Positions 24,537 through 33,624 of a stretch of DNA of 53,730 nucleotides are shown one piece after another; positions within the stretch are counted from its first letter, which is position 1; every line of letters starts with the position of its first letter. The DNA comes from Clostridia bacterium (GTDB lineage Bacteria; Bacillota; Clostridia; RGIG6154). Location: contig JAGAJK010000097.1 in the NCBI GenBank assembly GCA_017626145.1, positions 1 through 53,730 on the forward strand, written 5' to 3'. The notes beneath the pieces were generated by a model that made no database searches, was not told where the DNA came from, and saw nothing but the letters and a program-made list of their open reading frames with translations. A program made the position numbers and the translations under genes.

Positions 24537-25760
24537 ATGAAAAAATATGATTTAATTGTTGTAGGCGGAGGTATTTCGGGTGTTGCGGCATCAGTTGCTG
24601 CAGGAAGAGAAGGACTTAGCGTGCTTCTTATAGAAAAATACGGTTCTCTCGGAGGAGCTATGACTGCAAGCCTGGTCTACCCATTTTTACATTACACAAG
24701 AGATGGCGGCAAACACTTACTTTCCGACGGCTTATTTACCGAAATGAGAAACCGTTTTAAAGAATATAACGATGAATCCTGGGAATGCTACAAGCTTGTT
24801 TTTGATGATATGGTAACCGAGGCAGGAGTTGAGGTTTTATTTCATTCAACTGTTTTTGAAGCCAAAACTATTGACAGAAAAGTAAAAAAGCTCAAGGTTG
24901 CCACAAAATCAGGAGTTTTCGAGTTCGAAGCAGACTTTTTTATTGATACAACAGGTGACGGTGAGCTTATCGCAATGACAGATTGTGACTGTCAGTTAGG
25001 ACGAGAAAGTGACAGTCTTTGTCAGCCAATGACTACCTGTTTTCGTGTAAGCGGTGTTGACCGTGAGCTTTTTATGAAGGATAAAGAAATGCTTCAGGAA
25101 AAATATAAAGAATGGCAGAGAGACGGAAAAATCAATAATCCGAGAGAGAATATTTTAGAGTTCGGCGGGCCCGGTAACGGAATCATACATTTTAACACAA
25201 CCCGTATTGTAATGCACAATCCTGTTGACCCCTTCGATATAAGCAGAGCAGAAATTGAAGCAAGAAAACAGATAAGTGAAATGATGGTATTTTTTAAAGC
25301 CAACTCAAAGGCTTTTGAAAAAAGCAATCTTGTTTCAATCGCTCATCACATAGGCGTAAGAGAAAGCAGAAAACTAAAAGGTGTTCATATTTTAACACAG
25401 CAGGAGTTAAAAGACTGCACGGCATTTGAAGATACAATTGCTCTGGGTAACTATCCTATAGACATACATAATCCCGAAGGTAAGGGTACAACCCTTTATT
25501 ATTTTAAAGATGAAGAATTCTATCACATCCCCTACCGCAGCCTTCTTCCAAAGGAATACGACAATATGCTGGTTGCAGGAAGATGTCTTTCGGCAACACA
25601 CGAGGCACATTCTGCCGTAAGAATAATGCCTATTTGTGCCTGTATGGGTCAGGCGGCAGGTATTGCGATTGCACTTGCCTGCAAAACTACAAAAAACACT
25701 CATACAATAGATATAAGTACCTTAAGAACTATGTTAAAAGAAAATGGTGCTGCTATATAA
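24537..25760 (+). CDS. FAD-dependent oxidoreductase
   Basis: A 407-residue flavoprotein (FAD_oxidored-type, Pfam PF12831 as remembered). The ATG at 24537 follows GAAAGGTG; the reading frame extends upstream but without a good start. Residues 4-33 hold the dinucleotide fold (VVGGGISGVAASVAAGREG, ending in LIEKYG). A second FAD motif, VAGRCLSATHEA, and GQAAGIA near the end close the fold. Such genes are common beside glycosidases in gut bacteria, where they may oxidise sugar derivatives. Divergent from the PocR-AraC regulator by about 130 bases. Confidence 0.85.
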   Translation: MKKYDLIVVGGGISGVAASVAAGREGLSVLLIEKYGSLGGAMTASLVYPFLHYTRDGGKHLLSDGLFTEMRNRFKEYNDESWECYKLVFDDMVTEAGVEVLFHSTVFEAKTIDRKVKKLKVATKSGVFEFEADFFIDTTGDGELIAMTDCDCQLGRESDSLCQPMTTCFRVSGVDRELFMKDKEMLQEKYKEWQRDGKINNPRENILEFGGPGNGIIHFNTTRIVMHNPVDPFDISRAEIEARKQISEMMVFFKANSKAFEKSNLVSIAHHIGVRESRKLKGVHILTQQELKDCTAFEDTIALGNYPIDIHNPEGKGTTLYYFKDEEFYHIPYRSLLPKEYDNMLVAGRCLSATHEAHSAVRIMPICACMGQAAGIAIALACKTTKNTHTIDISTLRTMLKENGAAI

Positions 25761-25768
25761 ATTAAAAA

Positions 25769-25803
25769 GGGAATGTAAAAAAACTTAGTTTTTTTACATT
25801 CCC
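25769..25803. terminator. Bidirectional terminator, GGGAATGTAAAAAAA type
   Basis: GGGAATGTAAAAAAA (25769-25783) pairs perfectly with TTTTTTTACATTCCC (25789-25803). It lies between the convergent FAD oxidoreductase and second GH28-like genes and is nearly the same hairpin as at 2781-2815. Confidence 0.9.
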
Positions 25804-25810
25804 TTTGTTT

Positions 25811-27064
25811 TTATTCGATTGTGTAGCTTCCGCTTAATTTGTCATCGTCTATTAAATTGGGTTTGCCGAAATATTTATTGCCGTTAGCAAAGTTTTTAAG
25901 GTTTCTGAAGGTTGCATTTTTAACTTCAACTGTCCTGCTTTCTTCGTGTACCCCTACATTGGTTATACCATCTTCAATCATTGTAACTGAATCTACCACC
26001 AGGTTTTCAACCACATTTGCAAGGGATACCCCCTTCATTGATTTGGAGATCACGTTTTTAATTATTATATTTTTGGTGTCGCCCATAACAGGGAACTGTC
26101 CGTTTCCGTAAGGATGAACATCGTTAATACGTACCGTAGCTTTTGACTCATATGCGTCTGTTTCTCTTGTATCTGTTACCCCGTCAACTAAAATGTTATA
26201 CATTTTTTTGCCGTTGGAGGTTAAAAGGCGTACATTTGATGTGATAAAGCAGTCGCTTGCTACATTTCTTATAATAACATCGTGAATTGAATCTGCAAGT
26301 TCTTCGGGAAAATAGTCACTTTTCTTACTTTGAAGTGCGGTAAGTGCTACTGTATCATCCTCGGTAAAGCCTGTTATATTTTCAATTAAAATATGATGAC
26401 AGCCTGCACGAAGGTCAATTCCGTCGGCATTTTTTACATAAATTGAATTGTAATCAATATTGCCGCTTTCTTTTCTTAATGGAGATTCGCCCTTATGGAG
26501 AACGCCGTTTTCGTCAACTCTTGAAAGGTCTGCTTTAAACTCAATATTACGAAAGCTTGAATGTCTTACGCACACATTGTTAATTCCCCAGTATCTTTGA
26601 TTTATAACCTTGATGCCGTCAATATGTACATTTTCGCAGTTAACAAACATTATGGGTGTATTTACTCTTATTGGCGGTCTGCCGTCACGGGAATGGTTAA
26701 ACTCCGAAAGTCCGTTATATTTTCCACCGTCGATAATTGCATTACCTACACCTGTTATATAAATATTCTTCTGAAAATCTTCAACATTTACCGATTTGCC
26801 GTTTAAGTAATTTTCGTTTGCAATCATATTACAAAAGGTATCGTCAGCCATAACAAGGTGTGCGTTATCTATTACCAGTTCAATGTCACTTGGGAGCGAA
26901 ATTGTTTCGTCAATTACCCATAAAGCCTCGTTTGTTCTTTTGTTAAGCTTGGGAATTATAACCTTATCATAGCCCCTTTCTTTAGCTTTAACAATTGCCG
27001 CATTAATACTTTTTGAATCCGTTTCTTTAATCGTTTCATTTGGTGTTACATAATAAATTTCCAT
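25811..27064 (-). CDS. GH28-like right-handed beta-helix protein (paralogue 2)
   Basis: A 417-residue protein from the ATG at 27064, which follows AGGAGG. No signal peptide is present. The N-terminal block (KETDSKSI, VIIPKLNKRTNEALWVID, VIDNAHL) matches the paralogues at 2822 and 37413. NADGID near residue 211 and EDD near 235 keep the aspartates expected in GH28; the GHG histidine motif is replaced by a segment with FITSNVRL. Compared with paralogue 1 it has an insertion of about 25 residues before NADGID. It is a single-gene transcript. Polygalacturonase activity should not be assumed. Confidence 0.75.
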   Translation of the reverse strand: MEIYYVTPNETIKETDSKSINAAIVKAKERGYDKVIIPKLNKRTNEALWVIDETISLPSDIELVIDNAHLVMADDTFCNMIANENYLNGKSVNVEDFQKNIYITGVGNAIIDGGKYNGLSEFNHSRDGRPPIRVNTPIMFVNCENVHIDGIKVINQRYWGINNVCVRHSSFRNIEFKADLSRVDENGVLHKGESPLRKESGNIDYNSIYVKNADGIDLRAGCHHILIENITGFTEDDTVALTALQSKKSDYFPEELADSIHDVIIRNVASDCFITSNVRLLTSNGKKMYNILVDGVTDTRETDAYESKATVRINDVHPYGNGQFPVMGDTKNIIIKNVISKSMKGVSLANVVENLVVDSVTMIEDGITNVGVHEESRTVEVKNATFRNLKNFANGNKYFGKPNLIDDDKLSGSYTIE

Positions 27065-27152
27065 ACCCGTTCCTCCTTTGATTTTGTGTATTATCTCATA
27101 TTTTGCAGAAAAAAGCAACATTTTTTTAATTAAATCGAATTTATTTCGTAAA

Positions 27153-27176
27153 AAAGAACGGCAAAAGCCGTTCTTT
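27153..27176 (-). terminator. Terminator of pheST
   Basis: AAAGAACGGC pairs with GCCGTTCTTT around an AAAA loop, with A and T runs on both sides, immediately after the pheT stop. Confidence 0.9.
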
Positions 27177-27182
27177 TTGTAA

Positions 27183-29579
27183 TTATCTTAATTGTATGCC
27201 AAGTTTAAATTCAAGGTCTTTTAATATTTTTGTTGTAAATTTATCCATTTCTTTCGCTGAAAGCTCTTTATCTTCAGGAGTAAAGATTACGTTAAATGCC
27301 ATACTCTTTTTACCAACACCTAACTTTTCACTTCTGAATACGTCAAAAAGGTTAACCTCGGTAATGTACTTACAAGCCTTTCTCATTGTGCTTTCGATTT
27401 CACCGCAGGTTACGTTTTCGTCGCAGATTAACGCAAAGTCACGTTCAACCTCATCAAACTGTGAAATAGGAACGTATTTCATACTTACACCGAAGTGCTG
27501 CTTTAACATATCGTAGTTAATTTCCGCAACAAATGAAGGCTTACCTAAAACAAGCTCTTCTTCCACCTGATGAGAAAGTCTGCCCATAAAGCCGACAACT
27601 TCACCATTTACTAAAATATCTGCAGTCATACCGGGATGCAGGAATGACTTTTCACTCTTAATAAATTCAAGCTTCAAGCCGAATTCTTCTGCCATACCCT
27701 CTAAAATACCTTTAACTGTGAAGAAGTTCTCATCGTCACCGTAAGCACCTAAGGAAAGAGTCATAATTTCTTCAGGAAGCTTTGTAAGAGAAGCTTCTTC
27801 TGACTTGAACACATGGGCAAGCTCGAAAAATCTTCCGCTCTTGTTTCCGTTACGGTAATTTCTTACGATGGTGTTAACCATTACAGGAGCTAAGGTTGTG
27901 CACATAATTGAATAGTTTTCCGTAATAGGATTAAGTATTCTTATAGCATTTCTTTCCTCTGCATCTTCAGCATAGTGAAGCATATCAAGGTCTTTAGTTG
28001 AATAGAATGAGAAGTTTACGGTTTCAAAAACGCCCTGCTTTGCCAAAGCATTTTTCATTTTATATTCTAATTTCTGTCCAAGATTAAGACCGCCATCCGT
28101 TACCTCTGCGGTATCAAGCTTTGATGCAGGAATATGGTCGTAGCCGTAGAGACGGATAACCTCTTCTGCTAAATCCTCATAGCTGTACACATCTTCACGG
28201 TAAAGCGGTGCTGTTGCAGAAATTTCTTCACCGTTTACTTCTAAATTGAATTCAAGTCTTGTTAAAATATCAACAATTGTTTCCTTTGGTACTTCAATAC
28301 CGAGTACACCGTTAATTTTAGCAAAGGTGGTTTTGATTGTTCTTACAGACTTATCACCGTTTGAAATATCAAAGTGGGTTTCGGCAACTGTTCCGGCGCC
28401 AAGCTCATCAATTAAGTGAAGCGCCCTCTTCATTGCCATTTCTGTTGTGTATTCATCAACACCCTTACCGAATTTAAGTGATGAATCGGAAGTCTGTCCT
28501 AAAGCACGGGATGTTTTTCTTACGCTGTCACGGGCAAATTTTGCTGATTCAAATAACACGTTCTCTGTATTATCCTTAATTTCGCTGTTCAGTCCGCCCA
28601 TAATACCTGCGAGTGCAACAGGCTTTTTGGAGTCACAGATAACAAGATTATTTTCTGTAAGCTCAAATTCCTTTTCATCAAGAGTTGTAATCTTTTCCTT
28701 ATCCTTAGCTCGTCTTACAACAATTGTTTTATCTTCTAAGGTTGTAAGGTCAAATGCGTGCATAGGCTGACCCAGCTCAAGAAGAATAAAGTTTGTTATA
28801 TCAACGATATTATTAATTGAATTAAGACCGTTTAAGAAAAGTCTTTTTCTCATCCACTGAGGTGATTTTTCAATTTTAACATCCTTTACAAAATGTGCAA
28901 TATAACGTGGGCAGATATCTCCTGCTTCAACAGAAACCTTAATAGCTTCGTCATTTGCTTCCTTTACTGCATTAAAATCAAGAGCAGGTTCTTTAACTTT
29001 TTTACCTAAAATTGCAGCAATTTCTCTTGCAATACCGATAATACTCTGACAGTCGGGACGGTTTGCTGTAACACCGATATCAAAAATATAATCGTCAAGA
29101 CCTACAACCTCTTTAATATCTGTTCCCGGAACTGTATCTTCGGGAAGAATTAAAATTCCGTACACATCCGCTCCGGGGTACATATCGTCGGTAATACCCA
29201 ATTCTTCACCTGAACAGAGCATACCGTTTGATTCAACGCCTCTTAATTTACCTTTCTTGATTTTTACTCCGCCCGCTAAAGTAGAGTTATCAAGAGCAAC
29301 AGGAACGTGCGCTCCAACAAAAACGTTATCAGCTCCTGTTACAATCTGAATTTCACGGCCGTATTCGTCACCGCAGTCAAGTTTACAAATCTGCAGGTGG
29401 TCGGAATCTGCGTGCTTTTCCATTGCGGTAATTACACCTACAACACAACGTGAAATTTCCTTACCCAGATAAATAAGCTCTTCAACCTCAAGACCCCCGT
29501 CAAAAAGCTTCTTTTCGAGTTCACTTACAGGAATATCTATATCTACATAATCTTTAAGCCAGCTAAGTGGTGCTTTCAT
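27183..29579 (-). CDS. pheT: Phenylalanyl-tRNA synthetase beta subunit
   Basis: A 798-residue beta subunit of the (alpha-beta)2 enzyme that charges tRNA-Phe. In order it shows the N-terminal region (MKAPLSWLKDYVDI), an EMAP/tRNA-binding domain (about 40-150, VGVITAMEKHADSDHLQICKLD), the B3/B4 editing domain (RPDCQSIIGIAREIA onward), B5, the inactive catalytic-like core and the C-terminal anticodon-binding fold (FDEVERDFALI). Length is normal for Firmicutes. It follows pheS by 17 bases. Confidence 0.97.
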   Translation of the reverse strand: MKAPLSWLKDYVDIDIPVSELEKKLFDGGLEVEELIYLGKEISRCVVGVITAMEKHADSDHLQICKLDCGDEYGREIQIVTGADNVFVGAHVPVALDNSTLAGGVKIKKGKLRGVESNGMLCSGEELGITDDMYPGADVYGILILPEDTVPGTDIKEVVGLDDYIFDIGVTANRPDCQSIIGIAREIAAILGKKVKEPALDFNAVKEANDEAIKVSVEAGDICPRYIAHFVKDVKIEKSPQWMRKRLFLNGLNSINNIVDITNFILLELGQPMHAFDLTTLEDKTIVVRRAKDKEKITTLDEKEFELTENNLVICDSKKPVALAGIMGGLNSEIKDNTENVLFESAKFARDSVRKTSRALGQTSDSSLKFGKGVDEYTTEMAMKRALHLIDELGAGTVAETHFDISNGDKSVRTIKTTFAKINGVLGIEVPKETIVDILTRLEFNLEVNGEEISATAPLYREDVYSYEDLAEEVIRLYGYDHIPASKLDTAEVTDGGLNLGQKLEYKMKNALAKQGVFETVNFSFYSTKDLDMLHYAEDAEERNAIRILNPITENYSIMCTTLAPVMVNTIVRNYRNGNKSGRFFELAHVFKSEEASLTKLPEEIMTLSLGAYGDDENFFTVKGILEGMAEEFGLKLEFIKSEKSFLHPGMTADILVNGEVVGFMGRLSHQVEEELVLGKPSFVAEINYDMLKQHFGVSMKYVPISQFDEVERDFALICDENVTCGEIESTMRKACKYITEVNLFDVFRSEKLGVGKKSMAFNVIFTPEDKELSAKEMDKFTTKILKDLEFKLGIQLR

Positions 29580-29596
29580 TTTCTATCATTCCTTTC

Positions 29597-30628
29597 TTAT
29601 TTATCATGCTTTTTGAACTGTTTTAAGGTTCTTATATCGTTATCAAATAAAATGTGGATATTGTTCATACCGTATTTAAGCATTGCAATTCTGTCAAGAC
29701 CGATACCAAAAGCAAAGCCTGAGTATTCTTCAGGGTCAAGACCGCATTCGATTAAAACGTTTCTGTTTACCATACCTGCGCCCAATACTTCAATCCAGCC
29801 TGTGCCTTTACAAAGTCCGCAACCTGAACCGCCACATTCACAACAAGTTACATCAACCTCAACACTTGGTTCGGTAAATGGGAAATATGAGGGACGGAGA
29901 CGTGTTTTAACATCATCGGAGAAAAGGCTTTTTGCAAGACGGTCAAGCATACCGTAAAGGTGACAGAGAGTTATATTCTTGTCAACTAACAGGCCTTCCA
30001 TCTGATGGAACATAGGTGTATGTGTTGCATCATCATCACAACGGAAAACTCGTCCGGGAACTATTACCTTAATAGGTGGCTTCTTTGAAAGCATTGTTCT
30101 TATCTGTCCCGGTGATGTATGTGTTCTTAAAAGAATATCATCTGAAAAATAGAATGTATCCTGAGCATCTCTTGCGGGATGGTCCTTAGGTACGTTTAAC
30201 GCCGTAAAGTTATAATAATCGGTTTCGATTTCAGGACCCTCGAAAATTTCAAAGCCAAGTCCTGATAAAATATCAATAAGCTCTTTTTTTACAAGAGTAA
30301 TCGGATGAAGTGCACCTGTATTATTTCTTATTCCGGGCATTGTAACATCAACAGCTTCTGCTGAATTCTTCTTTTCAAGCTCTGCCTTTTTAATTCCTTC
30401 TTCAACCTCATCAAAGCGTGCTTCTGCCCACACTTTGAATTCATTAATCAATTTACCCATTACAGGTCTTTCTTCAGGTGAAAAATTACGAAGCTCTGTC
30501 ATAAGTGACGGAACTATACCTTTCTTACTTAAATATTTTTCACGGGCAGCTTTAAAGGCTTCGCGGTTCACGTCGCCCTTCAAAGCTTCTTCAATCTCGA
30601 CTCTCAAGCTATCGATTTTAGATTGCAT
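29597..30628 (-). CDS. pheS: Phenylalanyl-tRNA synthetase alpha subunit
   Basis: A 343-residue catalytic subunit, start at the ATG 30628 after GGAAGGAAG. The N-terminal coiled-coil (about 1-85) binds tRNA; class II motifs follow, including motif 2 around VFRCDDDATHTPMFHQMEG and motif 3 FGIGLDRIAMLKYG. A CECGG...CGLCKGTGW cysteine cluster lies between them. The reading frame extends upstream to 30709, but that part belongs to the T-box terminator. It is controlled by the T-box leader. Confidence 0.97.
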   Translation of the reverse strand: MQSKIDSLRVEIEEALKGDVNREAFKAAREKYLSKKGIVPSLMTELRNFSPEERPVMGKLINEFKVWAEARFDEVEEGIKKAELEKKNSAEAVDVTMPGIRNNTGALHPITLVKKELIDILSGLGFEIFEGPEIETDYYNFTALNVPKDHPARDAQDTFYFSDDILLRTHTSPGQIRTMLSKKPPIKVIVPGRVFRCDDDATHTPMFHQMEGLLVDKNITLCHLYGMLDRLAKSLFSDDVKTRLRPSYFPFTEPSVEVDVTCCECGGSGCGLCKGTGWIEVLGAGMVNRNVLIECGLDPEEYSGFAFGIGLDRIAMLKYGMNNIHILFDNDIRTLKQFKKHDK

Positions 30629-30654
30629 ATCATTCTTCCTTCCATAGTTTTTTA

Positions 30655-30899
30655 CTAAAATAAAAAGAGCAATTTCATCCCATAGGGACGAGATTGCTCG
30701 CGGTACCACCCTAATTCAGAGTTTCCTCTGCACTTTTAATGCCTTAATGCGGCAAACATTCTGCTTAACGCGTAACGCTTTTCGCAGACAGCTCCTGTGC
30801 TGAAATTCATACTTCGTGCCCACAGGATACGCTTACAGCCGATGACGTTTCCTCTCTTTTGCGGTCAACGAACACTACTTACACACATTCAATGCCATT
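30655..30899 (-). promoter_or_regulatory. T-box leader, Phe-specific, before pheST
   Basis: On the minus strand the T-box core AGGGTGGTACCGCG (30699-30712) is followed by a terminator stem (GAGCAAT/ATTGCTC with a T-rich tail, about 30663-30699). Upstream lies a long stem I region with AGAGAGGAAACG-like bulge sequence. A TTC codon (30802-30804) followed by A in the specifier-loop position gives phenylalanine, in agreement with the genes. Uncharged tRNA-Phe would stabilise the antiterminator and allow pheST transcription. Confidence 0.93.
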
Positions 30900-30905
30900 T
30901 TATTT

Positions 30906-30934
30906 ATTATAACCAAACTATTCAATTTTGTCAA
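30906..30934 (-). promoter_or_regulatory. Promoter of pheST T-box transcript
   Basis: Minus strand TTGACA (30929-30934), 17 bases, TATAAT (30906-30911). It starts only 4 bases after the stop of the LamG gene and there is no terminator between them. Confidence 0.88.
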
Positions 30935-30937
30935 GTG

Positions 30938-32083
30938 TTAAAACAGAATTGTTACCTCTTCTTTTTCTTCATTCCAGTTTACAGATGCGCCTAATTCTTC
31001 AGCTACAAAACGAATAGGAACACACATAGTATCGTTAATTTCCTGAGGATATGCGTCAAGCTTGCAGTATTTATGATTTGACAAAGCATTTGTGTCCATA
31101 AGCCAGATAGAAATCTGATTTTCACCCAAAATTATATCTGCTCTGCCATACCCGTCGCTGCCGTCCCAGTTTATTGTACCTCCCATTCTGTCGGTAACAT
31201 AACGAAGAGGAACCATAAGTCTTTCTGTTTCCTTGTCACGTGTTATGGCAACAGGTAACTTTTCTTTTTTGCCATTGTATATTGCCTCATCACTTCCCGG
31301 CTTTAAAACAAGAGTGTTTTTATACTCTTTTTTTGCCGCATTGTAAAGAGATGCTATTTCCTCCGGGCTTACTGCACTCATATAGAATCTTGTTTCGTCA
31401 AGAATTGCGTACATATCATCAAACTGACCTGCTCCGATTGAGAAAATCTTGGAATTGTTAGCTATTGTATCATAGCCCTTTAAGCCTTCAGGCAGTCTTT
31501 CACTTCCCGAAAGATGACTGTCTACGTAATAGCTTAAAACATCACCGTCGAACACAACTGCAATGTGGTGCCACATTGATGTTACAGTTTCAGCACTCCA
31601 AAGCTTGTCGGAAGCGAAGGAATATGAGCTGTAGTTACCTTTCTTATCAACAAAGGTAATATCCGTTCTTAAAAATGTATATCCGTCTGAAAAATGGATA
31701 TTCAAAGGACCTGTTACCTTATCTCCGTTTGACGCCTCACGGCAGAAGAGTATGGGGTCAACAGATAAAGTATCCGTTACCTTTATCCATGTAGCAAAGG
31801 TAAATGCTTTTCCAAGCTTAAGACCTTCACTTCCCGTTATATCAATCCGGCCGTTACGGAATTCAAGAGCCTTATCAATCATTCCGTTGTTTGTAAATGC
31901 CAGATCTCCGTAGGTTACGGGATGGTAATCATTACCGGCAGAATTTGTTAATTCACCGTTATATTCAAGTGAAAGTACTGCTCCGCTTACATCCCTCTGA
32001 TTTAAAGCAAAAACAGTAACGGCTACTGCAACCAATGCTATGATAATTACAGGAATTATCCATTTAAGGTATTTGCTTTTCAT
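30938..32083 (-). CDS. Secreted or anchored LamG protein with copper amine oxidase N-like domain
   Basis: A 381-residue protein with an N-terminal signal or anchor helix (about 8-28). Residues about 40-250 form a LamG/concanavalin-type beta-sandwich (ALEFRNGRIDITG, FTFATWIKV, SMWHHIAVVFDG, LDETRFYMSAVSPEEI), a fold used to bind sugars or proteins. The C-terminus (about 275-381) matches the copper amine oxidase N-terminal-like domain (LMVPLRYVTDRMGGTINWDG, then CVPIRFVAEELGASVNWNEEKEEVTILF), common in clostridial surface proteins. No enzyme site is seen. It probably acts outside the membrane in wall or glycan binding. Confidence 0.85.
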   Translation of the reverse strand: MKSKYLKWIIPVIIIALVAVAVTVFALNQRDVSGAVLSLEYNGELTNSAGNDYHPVTYGDLAFTNNGMIDKALEFRNGRIDITGSEGLKLGKAFTFATWIKVTDTLSVDPILFCREASNGDKVTGPLNIHFSDGYTFLRTDITFVDKKGNYSSYSFASDKLWSAETVTSMWHHIAVVFDGDVLSYYVDSHLSGSERLPEGLKGYDTIANNSKIFSIGAGQFDDMYAILDETRFYMSAVSPEEIASLYNAAKKEYKNTLVLKPGSDEAIYNGKKEKLPVAITRDKETERLMVPLRYVTDRMGGTINWDGSDGYGRADIILGENQISIWLMDTNALSNHKYCKLDAYPQEINDTMCVPIRFVAEELGASVNWNEEKEEVTILF

Positions 32084-32162
32084 AAGTAAAACCTCCAGTA
32101 AACGCCTTTTGTTGTTTCTTCCTATTAATTATATACAAATTTACGTTTTTTGTCAAATTTGC

Positions 32163-32191
32163 TTGAAAAAAACCGACTGTTATGATAAAAT
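32163..32191 (+). promoter_or_regulatory. Promoter of DNA glycosylase gene
   Basis: TTGAAA (32163-32168), 17 bases, TAAAAT (32186-32191), ending 16 bases before the chosen start codon. This leaves a very short leader holding only the AGGTGAT ribosome site. Confidence 0.7.
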
Positions 32192-32207
32192 TTATTAGGT
32201 GATTATA

Positions 32208-33011
32208 TTGAATATTAAAATTAAAGATTTCAGTCTCACCGACACTTTTGAGTGTGGACAGTGCTTCCGATGGAACAAAAAGGAAAACGGTATATACACA
32301 GGAATTGCCGGCGGCGAGATTTTCGAAATCACTCAGAAAGGTGACTTTTTTACATTGCCGGATTCTGAGTTCCTGAAAAACTATCTTGATCTTAATACAG
32401 ATTATTCACAGATAAAGGAAAAAATTACTGTTGATTCTGTTATGGAAAAGGCAATAAGCTGTGGTCAGGGAATCCGCCTTTTAAATCAGGAATTTTTTGA
32501 GACAGTTATAAGCTTTATAATATCACAAAACAACAACATTCCGAGAATTAAGGGAATAGTTGAAAGCTTTTGCCGTACATTCGGCAGAAAAATTGAAGGT
32601 GACTTTTACGCATTTCCTGATGCCGAAAGTCTTAAAGGAATCACACCAAAAGACCTGGAATTCTTAAGGGCGGGATACCGCACGTCGTACATTTGCGATG
32701 CTGTGGAACAGATCTCGGAAAATAAAATTGATTACAGTATTTTAAAGAACGCTCCCATTGAAGAAGCACGCAGGGAGATTTCAAAAATTAAAGGTGTTGG
32801 TCCGAAGGTAGCAGATTGCATCCTGCTTTTCTCGGTTAAACGTGGTGAGGTTTTCCCTACCGACGTATGGATGAAAAGAGTTTTAACCGAGCTTTACGGA
32901 TTCAACAATTTAACACCCGATAAAATTAATGCCTTTGCAAAAGAAAAGTTCGGCGAATATGCAGGCTATGCACAGCAATATTTATTCTACAGTATGAGAA
33001 ATTTTAAATAA
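32208..33011 (+). CDS. ogg: OGG1-type 8-oxoguanine DNA glycosylase
   Basis: A 267-residue HhH-GPD DNA repair protein that removes 8-oxoguanine. The N-terminal OGG_N domain has the ECGQCFRW motif, the helix-hairpin-helix reads KIKGVGPKVADCIL, and FSVKRGEVFPTDVW contains the catalytic Lys and the downstream Asp in the order known for OGG1. The most likely start is the TTG at 32208, placed 5-6 bases after AGGTGA; a GTG at 32199 overlaps that site. A lyase reaction at the abasic site is expected. It is followed by the CBM9-like gene at 15 bases. Confidence 0.9.
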   Translation: MNIKIKDFSLTDTFECGQCFRWNKKENGIYTGIAGGEIFEITQKGDFFTLPDSEFLKNYLDLNTDYSQIKEKITVDSVMEKAISCGQGIRLLNQEFFETVISFIISQNNNIPRIKGIVESFCRTFGRKIEGDFYAFPDAESLKGITPKDLEFLRAGYRTSYICDAVEQISENKIDYSILKNAPIEEARREISKIKGVGPKVADCILLFSVKRGEVFPTDVWMKRVLTELYGFNNLTPDKINAFAKEKFGEYAGYAQQYLFYSMRNFK

Positions 33012-33026
33012 GAAAGGATTTTAATT

Positions 33027-33575
33027 ATGCAGACTTTTACAGTTACCTATCCTTGGAGCACAAACGGATACACGCCAAACATCAAATACGACCTCGATGT
33101 TAACGAAACAGGCTTTACTATGCACATTACCGCATATGAAAAAGACCCTAAAAGAGTTATGACGGAGCATTTTCAGCACGTTCATTTAGACAGCTGTGTT
33201 GAATGGTTTGTAAACTTTCTCCCGGAAAAGTGTGACAGATATTTTAATTTTGAAATCAACGCCAACGGTGTTTTAAATGCTCATTTCAGAAAAGACCGCT
33301 ATGACACAACAGATCTGAGTTTAGAGGATGCAAATTCACTCAACATAATTCCCACAATTTTCGACGACAGATGGGAAATTACTTATACCGTTCCTTTTAC
33401 ATTCATAAAAAAATACATTCCCGAATTTGAATACAAAAAAGGAATGACAATTAAATGCAACTTCTACAAATGCGGTGACGAAACAGAGTTTCCGCATTAT
33501 GGAATATGGAACGTTCAGCCCCTTGACGACCCCGATTTCCACCTTCCCGAATATTTTGCTGATGTTACTGTTTAA
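33027..33575 (+). CDS. CBM9-like carbohydrate-binding domain protein
   Basis: A 182-residue single-domain protein resembling family 9 carbohydrate-binding modules (CBM9_2/DOMON-like beta-sandwich): CVEWFVNFLPE, YFNFEINANGVLNAHFR, DDRWEITYTVPFTFI and YKCGDETEFPHYGIWNV fit the fold. No signal peptide is seen, so it acts in the cytosol or is a sensor-type module. AGAAAGG gives the ribosome site. It is co-transcribed with the DNA glycosylase gene, with no evident functional link. A terminator follows. Confidence 0.75.
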   Translation: MQTFTVTYPWSTNGYTPNIKYDLDVNETGFTMHITAYEKDPKRVMTEHFQHVHLDSCVEWFVNFLPEKCDRYFNFEINANGVLNAHFRKDRYDTTDLSLEDANSLNIIPTIFDDRWEITYTVPFTFIKKYIPEFEYKKGMTIKCNFYKCGDETEFPHYGIWNVQPLDDPDFHLPEYFADVTV

Positions 33576-33584
33576 AATTACGTG

Positions 33585-33620
33585 CCGGGTACACCCTGAA
33601 ACAGGGTATACCCGGTTTTG
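33585..33620. terminator. Bidirectional terminator between CBM9-like and ligase genes
   Basis: CCGGGTACACCCT pairs with AGGGTATACCCGG (33585-33597 with 33603-33615), one mismatch, followed by TTTTG. It separates the two converging genes. Confidence 0.8.
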
Positions 33621-33624
33621 GTAA

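Noticed and set aside
28447-28770. Open frames antisense to pheT, feoB, GH3 and other long genes
   Set aside because: They lack ribosome sites, run fully inside genes with strong family matches, and their translations are low-complexity Ser/Leu-rich shadows.
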